64,000 bases of DNA. Origin: Arcuatula senhousia. Lineage: Eukaryota; Mollusca; Bivalvia; Mytilida; Mytilidae. Below the pieces are notes generated by a model. It was not told where the DNA came from. It saw only the letters and a program-made list of their open reading frames with translations, and ran no database searches. Where the stretch lies: the NCBI GenBank assembly GCA_963971305.1, contig OZ020313.1, positions 19,479,260 through 19,543,259 of the forward strand, written 5' to 3'. Shown here piece by piece: positions 36,061 to 49,550 of this stretch; within the stretch, counting starts at the first letter, position 1; each line of letters starts with the position of its first letter. The position numbers and the translations under genes are program-made.

Positions 36061-37900
36061 ATAATTCAAGCCATATCCGTATTTGCATACTTCTGTAAAA
36101 CAAGTAGCTACTACAGGGAGGGAAATAAAACGACTAAATTATTCAGGTTAGGTCTACAAATTTCGGGCATTTATATTGATAAGATTCTTCGATTACTTTC
36201 ATTTTAAATTTGGTCATTACTTGTTACTTTAGTGGGTGGAGCCGTGCGTGATGTCAGCTTAAATTTGATTTAATGAAATCCTCGCGATCTTACGCGAGTT
36301 AAATTATATTTATATTTTTTATTGCGAATGTAAATTATAATTATATTTGATGCATGCATGCGTCTTTGAACAACTAGAACGTAAATGATTCCAATCATTA
36401 GTAATTTAAATCATATTGCTTGATTTTTGAACTCGGTTCTTGTTTCGTGTCAATGCATGTGCGCTTATGAAATCGTTTGACTTAAAACAAAGTTGTAGAA
36501 CGTCAACTTTATGTTTTATTTTATTTCGTGACCTTCTTCTGTTAAAGACCGGCTTATATTTTAATATAAATGCTATAGATGTTGTTTATATACCATAACT
36601 ACACTAAGTCTTTATCTTCTGTGAATATACAAACAGGAGTATCCAACATAAACGCGACAGGCAGTGGTGGTCGTGTGTTACTCTATAATTACCGGTACAC
36701 TAATTAACTAACTGTAAACAGTTAAACCAAAGAACATGTTGGGATGCAATAACATTAAAAAATGATGACTTTGAAATCTTTTATATACAGTTCAATATCA
36801 AACATAAATTGTTGTGGGTAAAACAGTTGCGGGACAGTCACTGCTTCGGACCCGGCACCTTTAAACCTAAGTTTCGTCTATAAAATGTTTACCACAGAAA
36901 AGCGACAGAATACACAACTACCGCAGCTAACTGCAGCATGCTATATAATAACTCCTAAAACATGAGGACGTTAATAGTAAGACAGATACGCGTCCGAACA
37001 TTTAGACTCGGCATATTCATTAAGTGGATTATTGCACAATATATCCGCGGCTGCATTGCATTGTGTTAACTTTTATCAAGATAAATGTTTTGATTTAATT
37101 GCGACGGAAGATCCCAGAACCCCCTCCCCTTTCCCCCCAAACAATTTGTAATTCTTATGCAGATTTTTTTCAAAACTGGCCTGGATACCCCCGCCCTTTA
37201 TGTTGACCCGTCCCATCTACTATTTAAAGCCAAAATGTGATAATAAATGATTTATTAGTATTCATTTTAGATATCAACATAAAAAGATAACCCCCATTCG
37301 TTCCTGTTCTTCAAATTGAAAGAATGCATAAGACATTTTTTGGCGGTTCCACTACCTGCAACCCCTTTTTAGGATCCGCCACTGCAGGTTTAACCAGTTG
37401 AATTAAATTGATAGCCACAAAATAAAATATTTTTAATAAAACGCTACACGTGTACGTTGTAATCAATTTATTGAGTAATAGCAGGCTTGTCATCCAAGGA
37501 GAATATTATCGGCTATATATAATCTACCGCTGGCAAACTGAAGACAGTCCAAAAAAATAACGGTGTATGATTTTGAAAAGGAGAACAATATGAGAAAAAC
37601 GTAGACAACAGACTAGGTTTAGACTGATGCTTAACATTTCTACCTTTTGTCCTATATTCTATTGTGAATAGTCACGCACGGGTAATTTTTTTAACTGTCT
37701 CCAGTTTGCAAGTGTTAACGATAGCCTGTAACAGCCTGTGACCAAGGTTTTAATGAAAGCTACTTATGGTTGTTTTAAAATCTTGGTTGAAGACATACGC
37801 ACAGCTAGTTATAGATGTTGGCAGAGTATGTGTATTCGGCCGCTGGTCACAGATATATTATTATCCAATTGTTGAGACAGATGATAAACGTCACAGATCC

Positions 37901-38215
37901 GTGCGGACCCGGAAGGCGAATAGGCCCACAGCAGCGCTAAACCTGTAGGTAACAGTCCACTTAAAAAGGCTCTGAAACCTGCCATCGGGTCAGGCCGCTT
38001 AGCGCATAAAGCGACTGGGGTGTGCGCCCCAGTTGGTTGAATGGGGCAGCCCTGTCATAATGAATACCGGGGTCGTCAGGCCATAATGTTGAAAACCTGA
38101 ACGCAAACCATAGGGGGCCAATGTGAGGAGAGTGCCACGCTTCATGCTCCACATAGGCTTAATTTTTTGCCCCTACCAACTTCTCCCCTTATCCGGTTAT
38201 CTTTTACAGTTACTT
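37901..38215 (+). repeat. GC-richer interspersed repeat, copy 2
   Basis: Matches the 44.2-kb copy at CGAATAGGCCCACAGCAG, the GTCAGGCCATAATG block and GAGAGTGCCACGCTTCATG, with an internal variation near 37950-38020. Same orientation. Confidence 0.55.
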
Positions 38216-38688
38216 TGTTTCTTACCCCATCTCCGTTTTTCTCTCTCAGTGTGTGTGGGTTCAACTAAGATTCAGCATTGTATTTTCCAAAGATAAGGGT
38301 TGCTTATGTGAAACTGGGTAAAGGATTGGCTATATCCCACACAGGTAATTGGTCCAATTAGTATGAACTCATTTCAGGTAAGGGTTCTTAATTGTCAGTC
38401 ACCATAGGTAAGGGTTCCAGATAGTGCGAATTTTTTGGGGAAGGATTTCGTCACTTTCTTGGTACATTGGTCTATATATGTTGCGTTGAGGGTACATTGG
38501 CCTGTCTTGTGAGTTGGTTCGTTTTCCTTCTGGTTTGTGATCGTACATAGGCCCGTTTTGCAGGATATACATGGGTCTGTGATTTGGGTGCTGTGTCCTG
38601 AATGGGTCTACACAATTCATAAAACAAGCAACAAACAAATGAACGCCAAATGTCAAAGAAGCATCCCCCCAAAAAAATGTGAAAACAT

Positions 38689-38745
38689 TTAATAATAATA
38701 ATAATAATAATAATAATGATAATAATGATAATAATAATGATAATT
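38689..38745. repeat. (AAT)n microsatellite
   Basis: A run of AAT interrupted by AATGAT units. Confidence 0.85.
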
Positions 38746-41647
38746 TGAGGTTCTTATATACCGTTTTTCACAACAGTTTAGTAGTCTCAAAGCGGTTCAC
38801 AAATTAACTTATTATCCGTGGTTTTTTGGGCCGTACGAACTATAATCATTTTCACCACCTAGTGGAGTATATGCAGTCAAATCAAATTTATTCAATATAC
38901 TAGTATATGAAGTTTATGGCTGAGCCTATACTGAACCCCCTTCCATTAATTAATACATGTATTAATAAATTACAACTATGCTGCTTTTACATTCCTTATA
39001 ATTTTCTTTTTAATTACATGCACATTTCTATGTTGTGTCTTCCTTGTTTGGTCTTTTCTCTCAGTCATATGAAATGATCCTCCAATGATTCTTTATCCAA
39101 TACTTACGCTAAATTTTACATTAATAAGAGTGAGTGGGTTGATCCATAGATATAATATACACTAGAAAGCACCTGTGAATTCGCGGGCAAAGTTGACTGA
39201 ACATTTCCATCGATATAGACCTGGGAAATCAAAGTCTATAACTGAAAAACATTAATGCTGACAATAATGGGCTTACATAAATACAGACGCACATAAATTA
39301 AATATTTTTCTTTTGGTTGGTCACCAAGTAGTGTTTCCGTCCATTTTCATATTTCAAGTGGTCTTCAACATTCATTGTTCCTTTGTTTACCACAACACCT
39401 CCTGATATATTTATCATCAATTTATGTTCTTACATTATCTCCTTATTGTCTATCGACCATATATTACCCATATTGTGTCCTTAATGTCTATTGCCCATAT
39501 ATAACCCATATTGTGCAACTAACTGACTCACTCAAACATCATAATGTACTCACTGATTGCTCATTTACCCGGCCCGTTCCCGTACTGTTTTTTTTTTATT
39601 TTGCCTATCAAAAATGAAAGGATGATAAATTTATGTTTATTTTCGTGCAACGTTTTCGACGGTCTTTTTTTGGATGCTTTCGTGATTCAGTTTGATTTCT
39701 CACGTTTTCGTTATAGACATAGATGTACGTGCTCTGTTTTGTCTGTATTTTTGCCCCGTGTTTCGTGTTGGAAAACATATTTATAGTGTCCCCTTTGCCA
39801 CTATCATTAAACATATAAAAAGAGGAGGAGGTAAACACCAACTAACTCAGTCACTCAATAAAACATTATTGTACCACTGTTTTGCTCATTACCCGTACTG
39901 GTACTGTTTTTTATTTTCATTTTGCCTAACATAAAAATGAACCATAAAAAGTGAATCATTTCAATTCAAGTCATGTTCATTTTATCATCTCCTAAATGTT
40001 CATCGATCCTATGTGGCTACGTGTAGCATTCTTGTATTTTTACCAAAGTTTTTAGTGTAGTTTTAAGTGTCAGTTGCAGTCTACAAATTAGCACCAGTCC
40101 GACAGGTTTTGGCCTGTTAAAATCGTTTCTGTCCTGTGTATTTTGGCAAATTTTGTAACATAACCTATATAAAATATTTGAAAATAATGGATTCGGACCT
40201 GTAATTTTTAAATTCCCAAAACGCTATTTCTTTGACTGCAGTTGGACATTTTGCAAACTTCTTTTCATTTTCTTATTGTTGCGTTTACTGCTTTATTATT
40301 TTTATCTATCTACCCGAAGGGTGCTTAAAATATATACTATGTAACACATACCATATACCTGTATCGAAGTTGATCAGTTCAGGTTACTTTTAGTGATCAT
40401 CAGATAGGGACGGTTTTAAAAATATTGGGATAGAATTCGGACCTGAATACGCTATTTCTTGGACTGCAGTTAAAAACATTTTGCTAACTCCTTTTTATTT
40501 TTATTGTTTCGCATCATGTTACGTTTTTTGTTTTATTATCTTTATCTATTCTATCTACTTGAAGGTTGCTTAAATATTGGGGAAAGAAACGAAAGTATTG
40601 TTAATTTGTAATTTTTAATCAAACTCGTCAATATTCCGTAATTTTTTTTACGTTTTGTCCCCCCCCCTTCCCCCATAGCATCACAGAAAAATGAAATATT
40701 CAATTATAGTGATATAGTACACTGTTTATTGTTTAAGTTTATAACAAAAACTTATCATGTAGTAGATTGTGAAAGAAATAAAATCCGAACATAGTAAAAA
40801 GTCTATTAATATAGATAATATAGATAGCTAAAGGTCGAAGTTTGCGCCACGCCGCGCACCCCACAGTTTCCTTTGATATATCAGACGCGCGGCACTGCGT
40901 TGCGATGTCTTTAATGCAGATGATATTCGCCGACAAACTAATGAAAATCGAGGGTACATGATAATTAATCTTAGATTATCGATGACTGGCCTTATCAGTG
41001 GTGTAATAATTAAGTAATTACCTGTAACCTCTTGATGATAAGGTATACGGATGCAAGTAACCAAACACAGCATGAGAAGACCTGTTTGATAAAAATCGGT
41101 GGAGGAAAACTGACACAATTATATCAATACGCAATAGGAAAATATAATTTGCTGGGAAAGAAACCTGGATAAATGTTCCTTTAAACTGAGATTACCTTTT
41201 TTTCTGTAATTTCCTATAAATGAGACCAAGTTGAATTATTAGAAGTAACATATGGCAATCATATAAGAGTGGAAGCGCGTCGAATCTTCAAATATTCATT
41301 TGAATGTTACCCTTTTTACCGAGAGAATATAAAAAATATCACAAACTGCAATTATTACTATCAATATGACATGTATGGTTTTGTATCTTCATAAATGAAA
41401 TCAAAAACTTATACAATGAGTCTTTCTTTCTTTTATGTATACATGTACACGGGACAATTCATTTATAAAAGAACATTTCATTTTATATAAATATACTTTA
41501 TTAAATGAAGCGATCGTGTAGAGCACAATGAATTCCTTACTCCAAAAGGCAAATATTTATTATGTCCGACGTAATAATTTTTGACTTTGCAATGTTGTTT
41601 TCTTATTAAGATTGTAGAGAAAACCTCACAAGCTTTAATTAGTGTGG

Positions 41648-41841
41648 AAAATAAAGGTAATAACAAAACTACCGAACTTGAATGATCAATCTCACAGTCC
41701 AGAGAAAATGACAAAAACGAATCAGTCATACCGGAGAACTGGTGGATCGCAATGGTCCTGACTTGGTACAGGCATTTCAAACGAAATGGTGGGTTAAACC
41801 AGGTTTTATGGCGCCAAACCTCCCATTTCCATTGCGATCTT
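41648..41841 (+). repeat. ~190-bp interspersed repeat, copy 2
   Basis: Direct, nearly identical copy of 29035-29226. A shorter third piece (GATCGCAATGGTCCTGACTT to TGGGTTAAACCAGG) follows at ~42108-42170. A short direct repeat containing ACACTGTAAAA (~41858-41953) separates them. Confidence 0.7.
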
Positions 41842-42034
41842 CAAGTCCATAATATATATATAGTTACATAGAATAGTGTTACACTGTAAAAGTTGCTTAA
41901 CCCATATTATATAGTTACGTAAAATAGTCATGATAGTGTGACACTGTAAAATTTTCTTGGAATTAGGTTTTTCAAGTCATGTAAGTCGAACATAATAGGA
42001 CGTAGGATATAAACAATATCATGAACAAAATACA

Positions 42035-42075
42035 GAAGCTTTTGTCTGGAACTTTGTTGTAATTTTTTTTTTTTG
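42035..42075 (+). mobile_element. Retrozyme 3' scrap
   Basis: TTTTGTCTGGAACTTTGTTG followed by a T-run matches the segment just after the hammerhead in the 359-bp units. Nothing else of the unit is present. Confidence 0.4.
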
Positions 42076-43562
42076 AGAGAGAGAATAACAAAACCAGAAG
42101 AATTAAAGATCGCAATGGTCCTGACTTGGTACAGGCACTTCAAAAGAAGTGGTGGGTTAAACCAGGTTTTTATTTTACGGACTGTCATCAGATTTTCAGT
42201 ATTAGCTGTAGCCGGTTATTCTCCGCTATACCCTCATATACAGGTCTATGTTTAAGTGTTGGTCATTTTTACATGAGCTTGGTTGTTGGGTTCAAGTCGC
42301 AGAGATTTCGTCTTTGAAATGATATTTATATTTTTTGCAATTTTTACATCCTAAACAATATATTATGCGGAAAAAAGACTATGTATTTTTACTGCTGTAT
42401 ATTTAGCAAGGGGTTTGGGATTTTTAGCACCTAGCGAAAAAAAAACCAAAACATAAAGCAGAGAAACACATACATTTCAACATGCAGACAACATAATCTA
42501 CACGGCAGCTTCTTATATTTACTGACAGATAGGTGAGCAACTGTCATGGTGGACTTCTTTTCTCACTTTCGGATGCGAATTCGTGCAGAATTGGAAAATG
42601 TTTAGAAAAAAAACTTTGCATTATTTTGAAAAAAAACTGGGGACGAAAAAACCCTAAGTATTCTCCATGGATAAATTCCTGCTGTAAAATGTATTGCAAC
42701 TAATTTTTCTTTTTTATATATCATTGAAAATTCTTTTATTTTCCAAATATTTTCTACGTTATCCGAAAATTAACGCCATGTAGAACGCCCGAATATCAAG
42801 TGGGTGATAAAAAGTCGGCGAATATCAAGTGTCTCAGATGTGTGTCCGGAGCTTTATCTATGTATATTTTATCTATGGTTGATCGAACTGCTTTATGTTT
42901 TATTGTTGTTTTTTGTTGGGGGTAGGGTAATATTAAAGATGGCTTATCATAAAAATGTATATTGATATTTTGAAAGCTGCACCTTTTGTTTTTTATCATA
43001 GACGAAAAACCTTGTAATTAGAAGTATAATAATTGCGTCACAAACACTCCGAATTTAAAGTTTTGATAGTATTTTTCAAATAGTCTCAGCCGGGACACAT
43101 AGGCTGGAAACCCGCTGTTATCTGAAGATAAAGGCCAGTATAGACTGGTTCCCTGCTGATATACAGTAGGAAGTCGGTTGTCAAATTTTAAATTTTTACA
43201 TGTATTGATTTATTGTAAATTTTTATCAGGAAATTAATTAGCATCCTTGAAAGGTTAGTGAACTGGACAGCGAATAGATAGCGGAGAATTATCGGCATTG
43301 GACGAGTTAAAGCCTTACTCCGCCGAAGTCCTATACAAAGACGAAAAGGGCTTGAGTTAGACACCCTTCGGCTATAATTGTTTGATGTTTTACGCCCGAT
43401 CAAAACAAGACATACACTCAAAATAAACAAACAAACCATAACACATAAAAAATTAAGGTTAAAGAAAAGATTAGATAGTTCACTAGAACAGAAATAATAT
43501 TATCTATATAGTACAGAGTATACACATACATGAAAATTAGCGGTCCGGGATTCGGATAGAAA

Positions 43563-43660
43563 GTCACAGGAAAAAAGGTCACAGTTTTGATAGGACGATA
43601 AAAATGTCACAGGAAAAAAAAGACACAAGAAAAAAGTCACAGGAATTAAAGTCACAATCC
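43563..43660. repeat. Short GTCACAGGAAAAAA tandem repeat
   Basis: Four to six imperfect units of GTCACAGGAAAAAA, some with inserted GATAGGACGATAAAAAT-type sequence. Confidence 0.5.
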
Positions 43661-44200
43661 CATATTGAACTAAGTGTAGGTATTTTGTGCTCATACTGCT
43701 ATTCTTCTTGATTTTTGTTATTTCATTTTTTTAAAACTAGCAATCTTGGGGGAAAGTTTAAGATATGAATAAATACTCTTTTGATCTAGCTAGACTTAAT
43801 GACAATAATGAAAAATATTATTTACTTACAAATGACTTATTTTTGTAAATATGATTAAATACATTTTACACAGTGAATTTATATGCTTTACACATCTCAG
43901 ATTTTTTTCCCTTTTTCCACCACGAGCTTTCAATTAACTTAATTCCATTAGGAAAAGGAAGCATGGCCGTCATAGGATGTAAATAATTTGAGGCAAGAGT
44001 GAAGCGCTGATTGCAGCGTTTTTTTTTATGCAAAGCACCAATTGAGGGTTGATAGCCGCTTAAGGCCTCTTGAAAATCTGGATAAAATGGTGCAAAATCC
44101 TGGTTTCTAGTAGGTATTTTCAGCCAGTATTCACGCGTCTATTGAATTCATTATTGATTTCTTTTCCGTCAAGGAAATTGATTGATTGGGATACATTAGT

Positions 44201-44670
44201 CCCGTGCGGGGCCCGGGTGGCGAATAGGCCCGCAGCAGAGCCTAGCTTATCGTAAGAGTCGACTTAGGGTCTTGTGATTCTGACGTCGGGTCAGTGCTCA
44301 GCCCACAGAGCGACCAAGTGTGTACCCTAGGTGGCGGAATAGGGTGGCCCTCGTCTGCGGGGGTTGTCAGGTCTATAATACGGAAACCCTGACCGCTGAC
44401 CATAGTGGGCCAACGTGTGTGGAGAGTGCCACGCTTCATGCACGCAAAAGACCCCTTTGTGAACCACCAAGTAGTGCACCACATAGGCTAAATTTTCCGC
44501 CCATACCCACCTCTCCCCTTTTTCTGTGGTTCTTCAAAATTTGCCGTTCCTTTGTTTCCCACCTCACATTTCATTTATCATCATCATTTCATGTTCATTT
44601 TATCACCTTTTTCATGTTCACCTATATAGCGTTGCACGGGCGTAAAACACCAACTCACTCACTCACTCAT
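44201..44670 (+). repeat. GC-richer interspersed repeat, most complete copy
   Basis: Landmarks: GTGCGGGGCCCGGGTGGCGA, GCAGCAGAGCCTAGCTTA, GGTTGTCAGGTCT, GAGAGTGCCACGCTTCATG, CCACATAGGCTAAATTT, and an ending with CGTAAAACACC and ACTCACTCACTCA. Shared with 32680-32920 and 37901-38215. ORFs in it on both strands disagree between copies, so it is treated as a non-coding, SINE-like or 3'-UTR-derived repeat. Confidence 0.6.
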
Positions 44671-45298
44671 GGGATACATGAAGTAATACCCGTTGGGGGT
44701 AAATTAGAGTTAGGTTTGATTTGTGTCGATTTAAAAAGTGAAAACAAGGGTATGTCGCGGCAAGAATAATCTGCTTTACCTTAAATAAACAACACAGAGG
44801 TTACTATTGAATTGGCAGTAACTAGTTTGTGGTGATATTTTCGATAGCTAGGTGGTGCCATTGTATAATAAACATAGCTAGAAAGGAGACAAATTTTGGG
44901 CTAATTATGTTTCATTGTTCAGCAGAGTTGTCCAGTCTTCTCAGCAGCAACATGATGCTTTATCCAGGTTACAAAGCATTTTTTTCTACCGTTAGGATTT
45001 TAAACAAAATTGACAAACATACAAGATTACTGGTGCACTTTATTTTTATAATTTTCATAAATACAAAATAAACCATATTTGGTATCGTATATTATAGGAC
45101 TTGTAGACGAAATTGAGACTGGCACATGTGTACGGATTATATTTGAAATATATCAATCTACAAATAAATACACTTTCTTAAATACATATAGAAAAGATGC
45201 ATGATCTAATTTCATGAATTAAGTTTATTTTAATTCATAATTAATTTGGTTAAAATAAAATGCTCTGTCGTATTTTGTTTTTGTTCTTTAATTTTCAG

Positions 45299-45410
45299 TT
45301 GTAAACGCTATATATTTTATGCCTACGGACAAATACTTCAAATCAGTTGACACTCTCGTATTTAAACAGAAACGAATGTTCATGCACAAGTTGGCCCAAG
45401 GAGCAGCCGG
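45299..45410 (+). other. Possible isolated phase-1 exon, unrecognised
   Basis: A pyrimidine-rich acceptor (ttaattttcag) and a donor (gcagccg|gtacat) frame 112 nt that is open in phase 1-1, the same symmetry as the Ig-gene exons. The peptide (contains MPTDKYFKSVDTLVFKQKR) has no Ig hallmarks and I recognise no family. No neighbouring exon was found to extend it. Confidence 0.18.
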
Positions 45411-45751
45411 TACATCAAAAACCAAAACATTTTTTGTATTTTTGAATATCTTTAATTTATCTTATTCAACATCAAGTTTGTATGTCCCAACATTGCTTTA
45501 AAATAAATAACTTAAACAAAAACAAAAATGAGAAAATGTATTCCCATTTTCGTGTTTTTACTGCACCTTGTCATTCTTTGTTGCACCAGGCGCACTGGAG
45601 TTCTGACAAAAACTAATTATCTGTAACCATAAACAAAAATTGTCTTTTTATGTTTACCCGCTATAGTTTTTTTTCAAACTTAAAATTACTAACGATTGTT
45701 TTTGTTACTTCTTTCTTCGTTTTTACATAATTCTAATGAAACAGAGACCAA

Positions 45752-45790
45752 GTATTTATTTATTTATTTATTTATTTATCTATTTATTTT
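45752..45790. repeat. (TTTA)n microsatellite
   Basis: Tandem TTTA units. A small ORF through it (45696-46007) is low-complexity. Confidence 0.7.
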
Positions 45791-46029
45791 TTTTAATTAT
45801 TTCCTTAATGTGTGTACATGTATCAATATTCATATATGTTCGTTAATCCAATTTGTTTATGTTTATATAAATTCAATCTATTTATATTTCCTGTTTTCCA
45901 AAAAAATCAGAACCTGTAATTATGAAAATTTTACATATACTTTAAGTTTTTACATTTCTCGCTTGTCTTTTTTAAGTCTATTAACTAAGGGAAACAATCC
46001 CTGTTAAAAACACTTACTATTTTTGACTT

Positions 46030-46410
46030 CAATTATTGACATTTTACCTAGACTTAACGAACTTGACAACATCTGAACACATCTTAACACTTAAATCTAC
46101 TAATCATCTTAACATGTCCAACATGATCTTAACGCATCTGAACAACCCGCGACGGGGTACAATCTTAAATTCCTTAATCGATCTTAACGAGTCTGAAACG
46201 ACGTTGAAAGGAGAAAATCTAATTATTCTACTGAAAGTCTTGATAAGTCTGAATAGATTTCTGTTCAGTATGTTTCAACAAAAAAAGGTCTTAAATGGCC
46301 GATTTAGATGATTTTTTGGTGACTAGTGTTACGTTTCGCTAGGTTTTTTTCACGTTTCAGTAGGTATCATCACGTTTTATTACGCTTACTCTTTCATTTC
46401 GCCTATTTTT
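46030..46410 (-). mobile_element. Inner part of the matching right inverted end
   Basis: On the minus strand: TTAAGAT/TTCAGAC-rich subterminal sequence, a GGCCATTTAAGACC block matching GGCCAAACAAGATAC at the left end, ACTAGTG near 46320, and a short ACGTTT-rich stretch. This matches the left end from ~35740 inward. The outer part of this end appears 4.7 kb away at 51170-51336. Confidence 0.6.
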
Positions 46411-46466
46411 GCACCCTTGTTTTGTACAAAATCTTCATTTAGATCACATGAAAAGAAAAAAGTACT

Positions 46467-46706
46467 ATGAAATTGTTAAATTACGGAATGTTGCTGAATG
46501 AGCATACGCGTATTCTGCAAGATAAGGCTGTTCTTGTTTCAGTACAACCAAAACCGGTACCAGAGGATCAGAAAAACGCGTTTAATTTGGGTGAGACATT
46601 GGAAAAGTACGAGATCCCAGTTCGGCATGTACGAACAATTTTAGAGGAATTGGGACGTGGGGATATATTCACGCAGGAGAAACTGATAGAATTATTTTGT
46701 TGGTAA
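46467..46706 (+). other. Unrecognised 79-codon ORF near Harbinger relic
   Basis: An uninterrupted ORF with mixed, protein-like composition (contains YEIPVRHVRTILEELGRGD) ends in a stop at 46704-46706. It lies between the 46.3-kb repeat end and the Harbinger relic, in the same orientation. It may be part of a transposon's accessory protein. No domain is recognised, so function is left open. Confidence 0.25.
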
Positions 46707-46848
46707 ATGGCTTGTTAAGCTATGAATTTTTGGAAAACGTATTAAATCGGCTCTTAAAAATGCATTTATCCATGAAAACGGTTCCATATGAAAATAAAAA
46801 TATATGGAAGCTTCAGGTAATAAGTTATAAAGAGTAACTGATTAAACA

Positions 46849-47760
46849 GGGAAAATCCACAGGCGTTTGGGTCCAGGATTTTATTTTATTATAAATAACG
46901 TGTATATAAAAATTTTCTCGTCTATATACTGTTTCCACAAGGCAAGAATGTTTGAAAGTTCTAAAAATAGAACTGACGGAAACTCCCTTTTTTTCTTGTA
47001 GAAATATTGTTTACCATAAACATCTAGAACATTCTATAACTCCTTTCAGCTGTAACTCTCTTTAGGAAGCAAAAGTAAAGCAAGTCAGTATGTATATCTC
47101 ACATCGGGTCTTTTTTCCTACGAAGCGAAACAAAAGATCACCACGGACGGAAGTGGCCAAATATTTTCAAGGGAAACAATATTCCGCCAAATAAAAGGAC
47201 TTCCGAGTGACACTACAGTAAGGTAAAATCTGGGCGAGTTCGAACAAATCTCAATTTTATTTGAAATATCTTTACTGACGAGTTGGTAGTATAATAAAAC
47301 GTACATACAAACTAGGACTCGATGGGTGTTCCATAAATTTTCAAAAAGACGTTCAAGGATAATAAATACGTGGTTATTTCATTTCAATAATAAAATTGGA
47401 AAAAGGAGAAGAATATTGTCTCCCTTTAAAATTTTAAACTACTTCCGTCCGTGGTGGTTTGTTTGGCTCACTTCAGTGGAAAAAAGATTAGATTCAAAGT
47501 CATTGCGAATTGTTTCACGATAAATGTGTTCCTAATTGTGAGATTAAACTGAAAGGATTTAGAGAATCACTAATATTTCATGTAAAACATTTGATTCTAT
47601 GAGAAAATATGGGGGTTTTCCGCGAGTAAATTTTGTTCTATTTTTAGAACTTTCAAACATTCTTGCCATGTGGAAATAGTATATAGACGAGATGAAAATT
47701 TTTATATACACGTTATTTATAATACTTAATATCCTGGACCCAAACGCCTGTGGGAAAATC
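46849..47760. mobile_element. Foldback element with ~125-bp inverted arms
   Basis: The arms 46849-46972 and 47637-47760 are near-identical inverted copies (landmarks CACAGGCGTTTGGGTCCAGG and GGCAAGAATGTTTGAAAGTT). Inside is a second inverted pair, CCACGGACGGAAGT near 47141 and ACTTCCGTCCGTGG near 47443. No ORF of note. It is probably non-autonomous. Confidence 0.7.
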
Positions 47761-48469
47761 TGGGTCAATTAGTGAAACAGTGAAACAAGGACAAAGATCT
47801 CCGAAACACACACCTAAACGTAAATTAAGAGATATTAATAATTTTTGAAGTCGCCTAAGGTATATTTTATATACTCAATGATTTTTGTGACGGTTGTTGA
47901 TTGCTTTCGAGCAAATTATATAGATATTTTGATATCTATCGAACAATAAAACAACATAAGCATATAATAAATTTGAGAAACGCAATATTAAGCCCATATG
48001 ATATGGAAAACGGATAACCATGTACTATTCCACCACCGTGAGACTTATATGATTCATATTAATAAATGGTCTATCGCCGCACTACAACAGAGTGGCCTAA
48101 TATGTCATCTAGACACATATGCTTTGAATCCGTTCGACAGATTTTGTTGAATCATAGAGTCGTTTTAATAAATCCTTTCATATGTAAGCTGGTTCGCTCA
48201 CTACGAACCAATCAATGTCATAATGAACTTTACACGCGCTACCTTTAAATGAACAACATTGTCAACCAATAGTAGTGACTTTCTGGGTGAATCAAGTTTG
48301 TGACTGGTCAATTTTAGGTGGTAATTAAAAACATGTTTGTTAAGACGTGACATGTAATAAAAGTAAAATTTCTCACGTGCTTATGTATTTAAAAGCTTGT
48401 CATTGGTTAAACCTTCGATTGTTATATTAATAGAATATGGAAGGTATTATTGCATCGACCCTATGTGGT

Positions 48470-49550
48470 TGTTAAATCTGCTTTTTTCTGCCTTTCGGGC
48501 TGTGTATTTATCAAGGTGTAACTTCATGCACCAGTCTTCTTCCCACTGGTCTAGTTGATTAAAGTCCTCATGTTTTGCTTCCGCATCTTGAGCATTTTAT
48601 ATTGGCAGGTATATAATGCAATCGTAACATCAGCGAATAAGCGTATTGTGGAGCAAAGACGAGACTGTAGGTCTTCGTCCTAATGCTGAATTTAGGGGAC
48701 ACCAGTGTCTACACTGACTAGCTGCATTGATGTTACTCCATCTACTAGTATTACTGCGAGCTGTTTACTTTATGATAGTCAACTTTTGGTCCATTTTTAC
48801 GGTTTTGTTAACAATGTCATAAGTTAATGATTAAATTAATGTATGAGAAAGCAAGTGTTAGTTTTATCGAAAACCTTTACGAGGTCTACATAATGAGTAT
48901 GTTCGGTTGTCTCTCGTCTTGTAGATTTTAAAATATGTCGTCAGCCAATTGTATATCAGTTTGGTCTCTATCAGGGGCTTATGTGTCTAAAACCGTAATG
49001 GAGAAGGTAAGATAGGTTTTTTTTATTCTCAATGATTTGCGATGCTGCTGGCTATGCTGTGTTAAAGCATATCGATGTGAGGGATATGGGTGTATAATTT
49101 TTCTGCTTCGGTTTAAGATCCTTTCATGTAGGCTGGTGATACGTTAGCTGTACGCCAGTTAGCTGGTACTTTGCTGGTATCCATAAACAGAAATGCATAC
49201 ATATATAGAGGTTTTGAGCAGTGCCAAATGGCCTCGTTGGAGGCTGCTGGCGGTTGTCCATTGTGGTTTTTTCTAAATTGCCGTTTAATTGTGGGCTGTT
49301 TCGCGTACACTTATTCCACATCTCTTTATTTTCTATTTGATGAAACTTTTGCTAATTCTTTGAGTATTCTCAATATGTAACCTGGTCTCTGAGCTTTATA
49401 TTGGTTAAGTTGTTTGAGTAATTTAGTTATTCCATTAGTTGTGATGGTAAATTGATTCATCTTCGGATGGTTCTTATAGGTTAACATTCTGTTGAAGTAA
49501 GGTAAGTTTTTATTGAAATTGGTATGCAATGATGTTAAATGCATATGCAT
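48470..49550 (-). pseudogene. Decayed LINE (non-LTR) reverse transcriptase
   Basis: Minus-strand pieces in several frames follow LINE RT order. These are TNGITKLLKQLNQYKAQRPG (49.5 kb), ILKELA, DTSKVPANWRTANVSP (49.15 kb), a degraded VDLVKVFDK block (48.9 kb), STIRLFADVTIA where the catalytic FADD/YADD box is spoiled (48.65 kb), and FNQLDQWEEDWCMK (48.55 kb). Frameshifts and stops separate them. A MITE-like insert (49255-49350) splits the first two. It resembles the CR1/Jockey style of RT. Confidence 0.65.
49255..49350 (+). mobile_element. Half-copy of the 34.4-kb foldback arm, nested in a LINE
   Basis: TCCATTGTGG, then CGCGTACACTTATTCCACAT followed by CTC and TTCTATTT, matches one arm of the 34364-34763 element. 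It sits inside the decayed LINE RT, so it was inserted after the LINE. Confidence 0.55.

Larger units (their letters stand above)
36100..46000. other. Interior of the 16-kb inverted-end interval
   Basis: Apart from the repeats listed (37.9, 38.7, 41.7, 43.6, 44.2 kb) and the weak exon at 45.3 kb, I find no transposase, integrase, polymerase, capsid or other recognisable gene. Fragments resembling the 3' part of the 44.2-kb repeat occur near 39.4-39.55 and 39.83-40.0 kb. Confidence 0.4.

Noticed and set aside
40739..41118. Overlapping minus-strand ORFs of 65 and 96 codons
   Set aside because: No recognised motif, no splice framing, and composition typical of chance ORFs.
44242..44769. Overlapping ORFs on both strands (80 and 149 codons)
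   Set aside because: They lie mostly within the GC-richer interspersed repeat; the frames are not maintained in the other two copies and no domain is recognisable.
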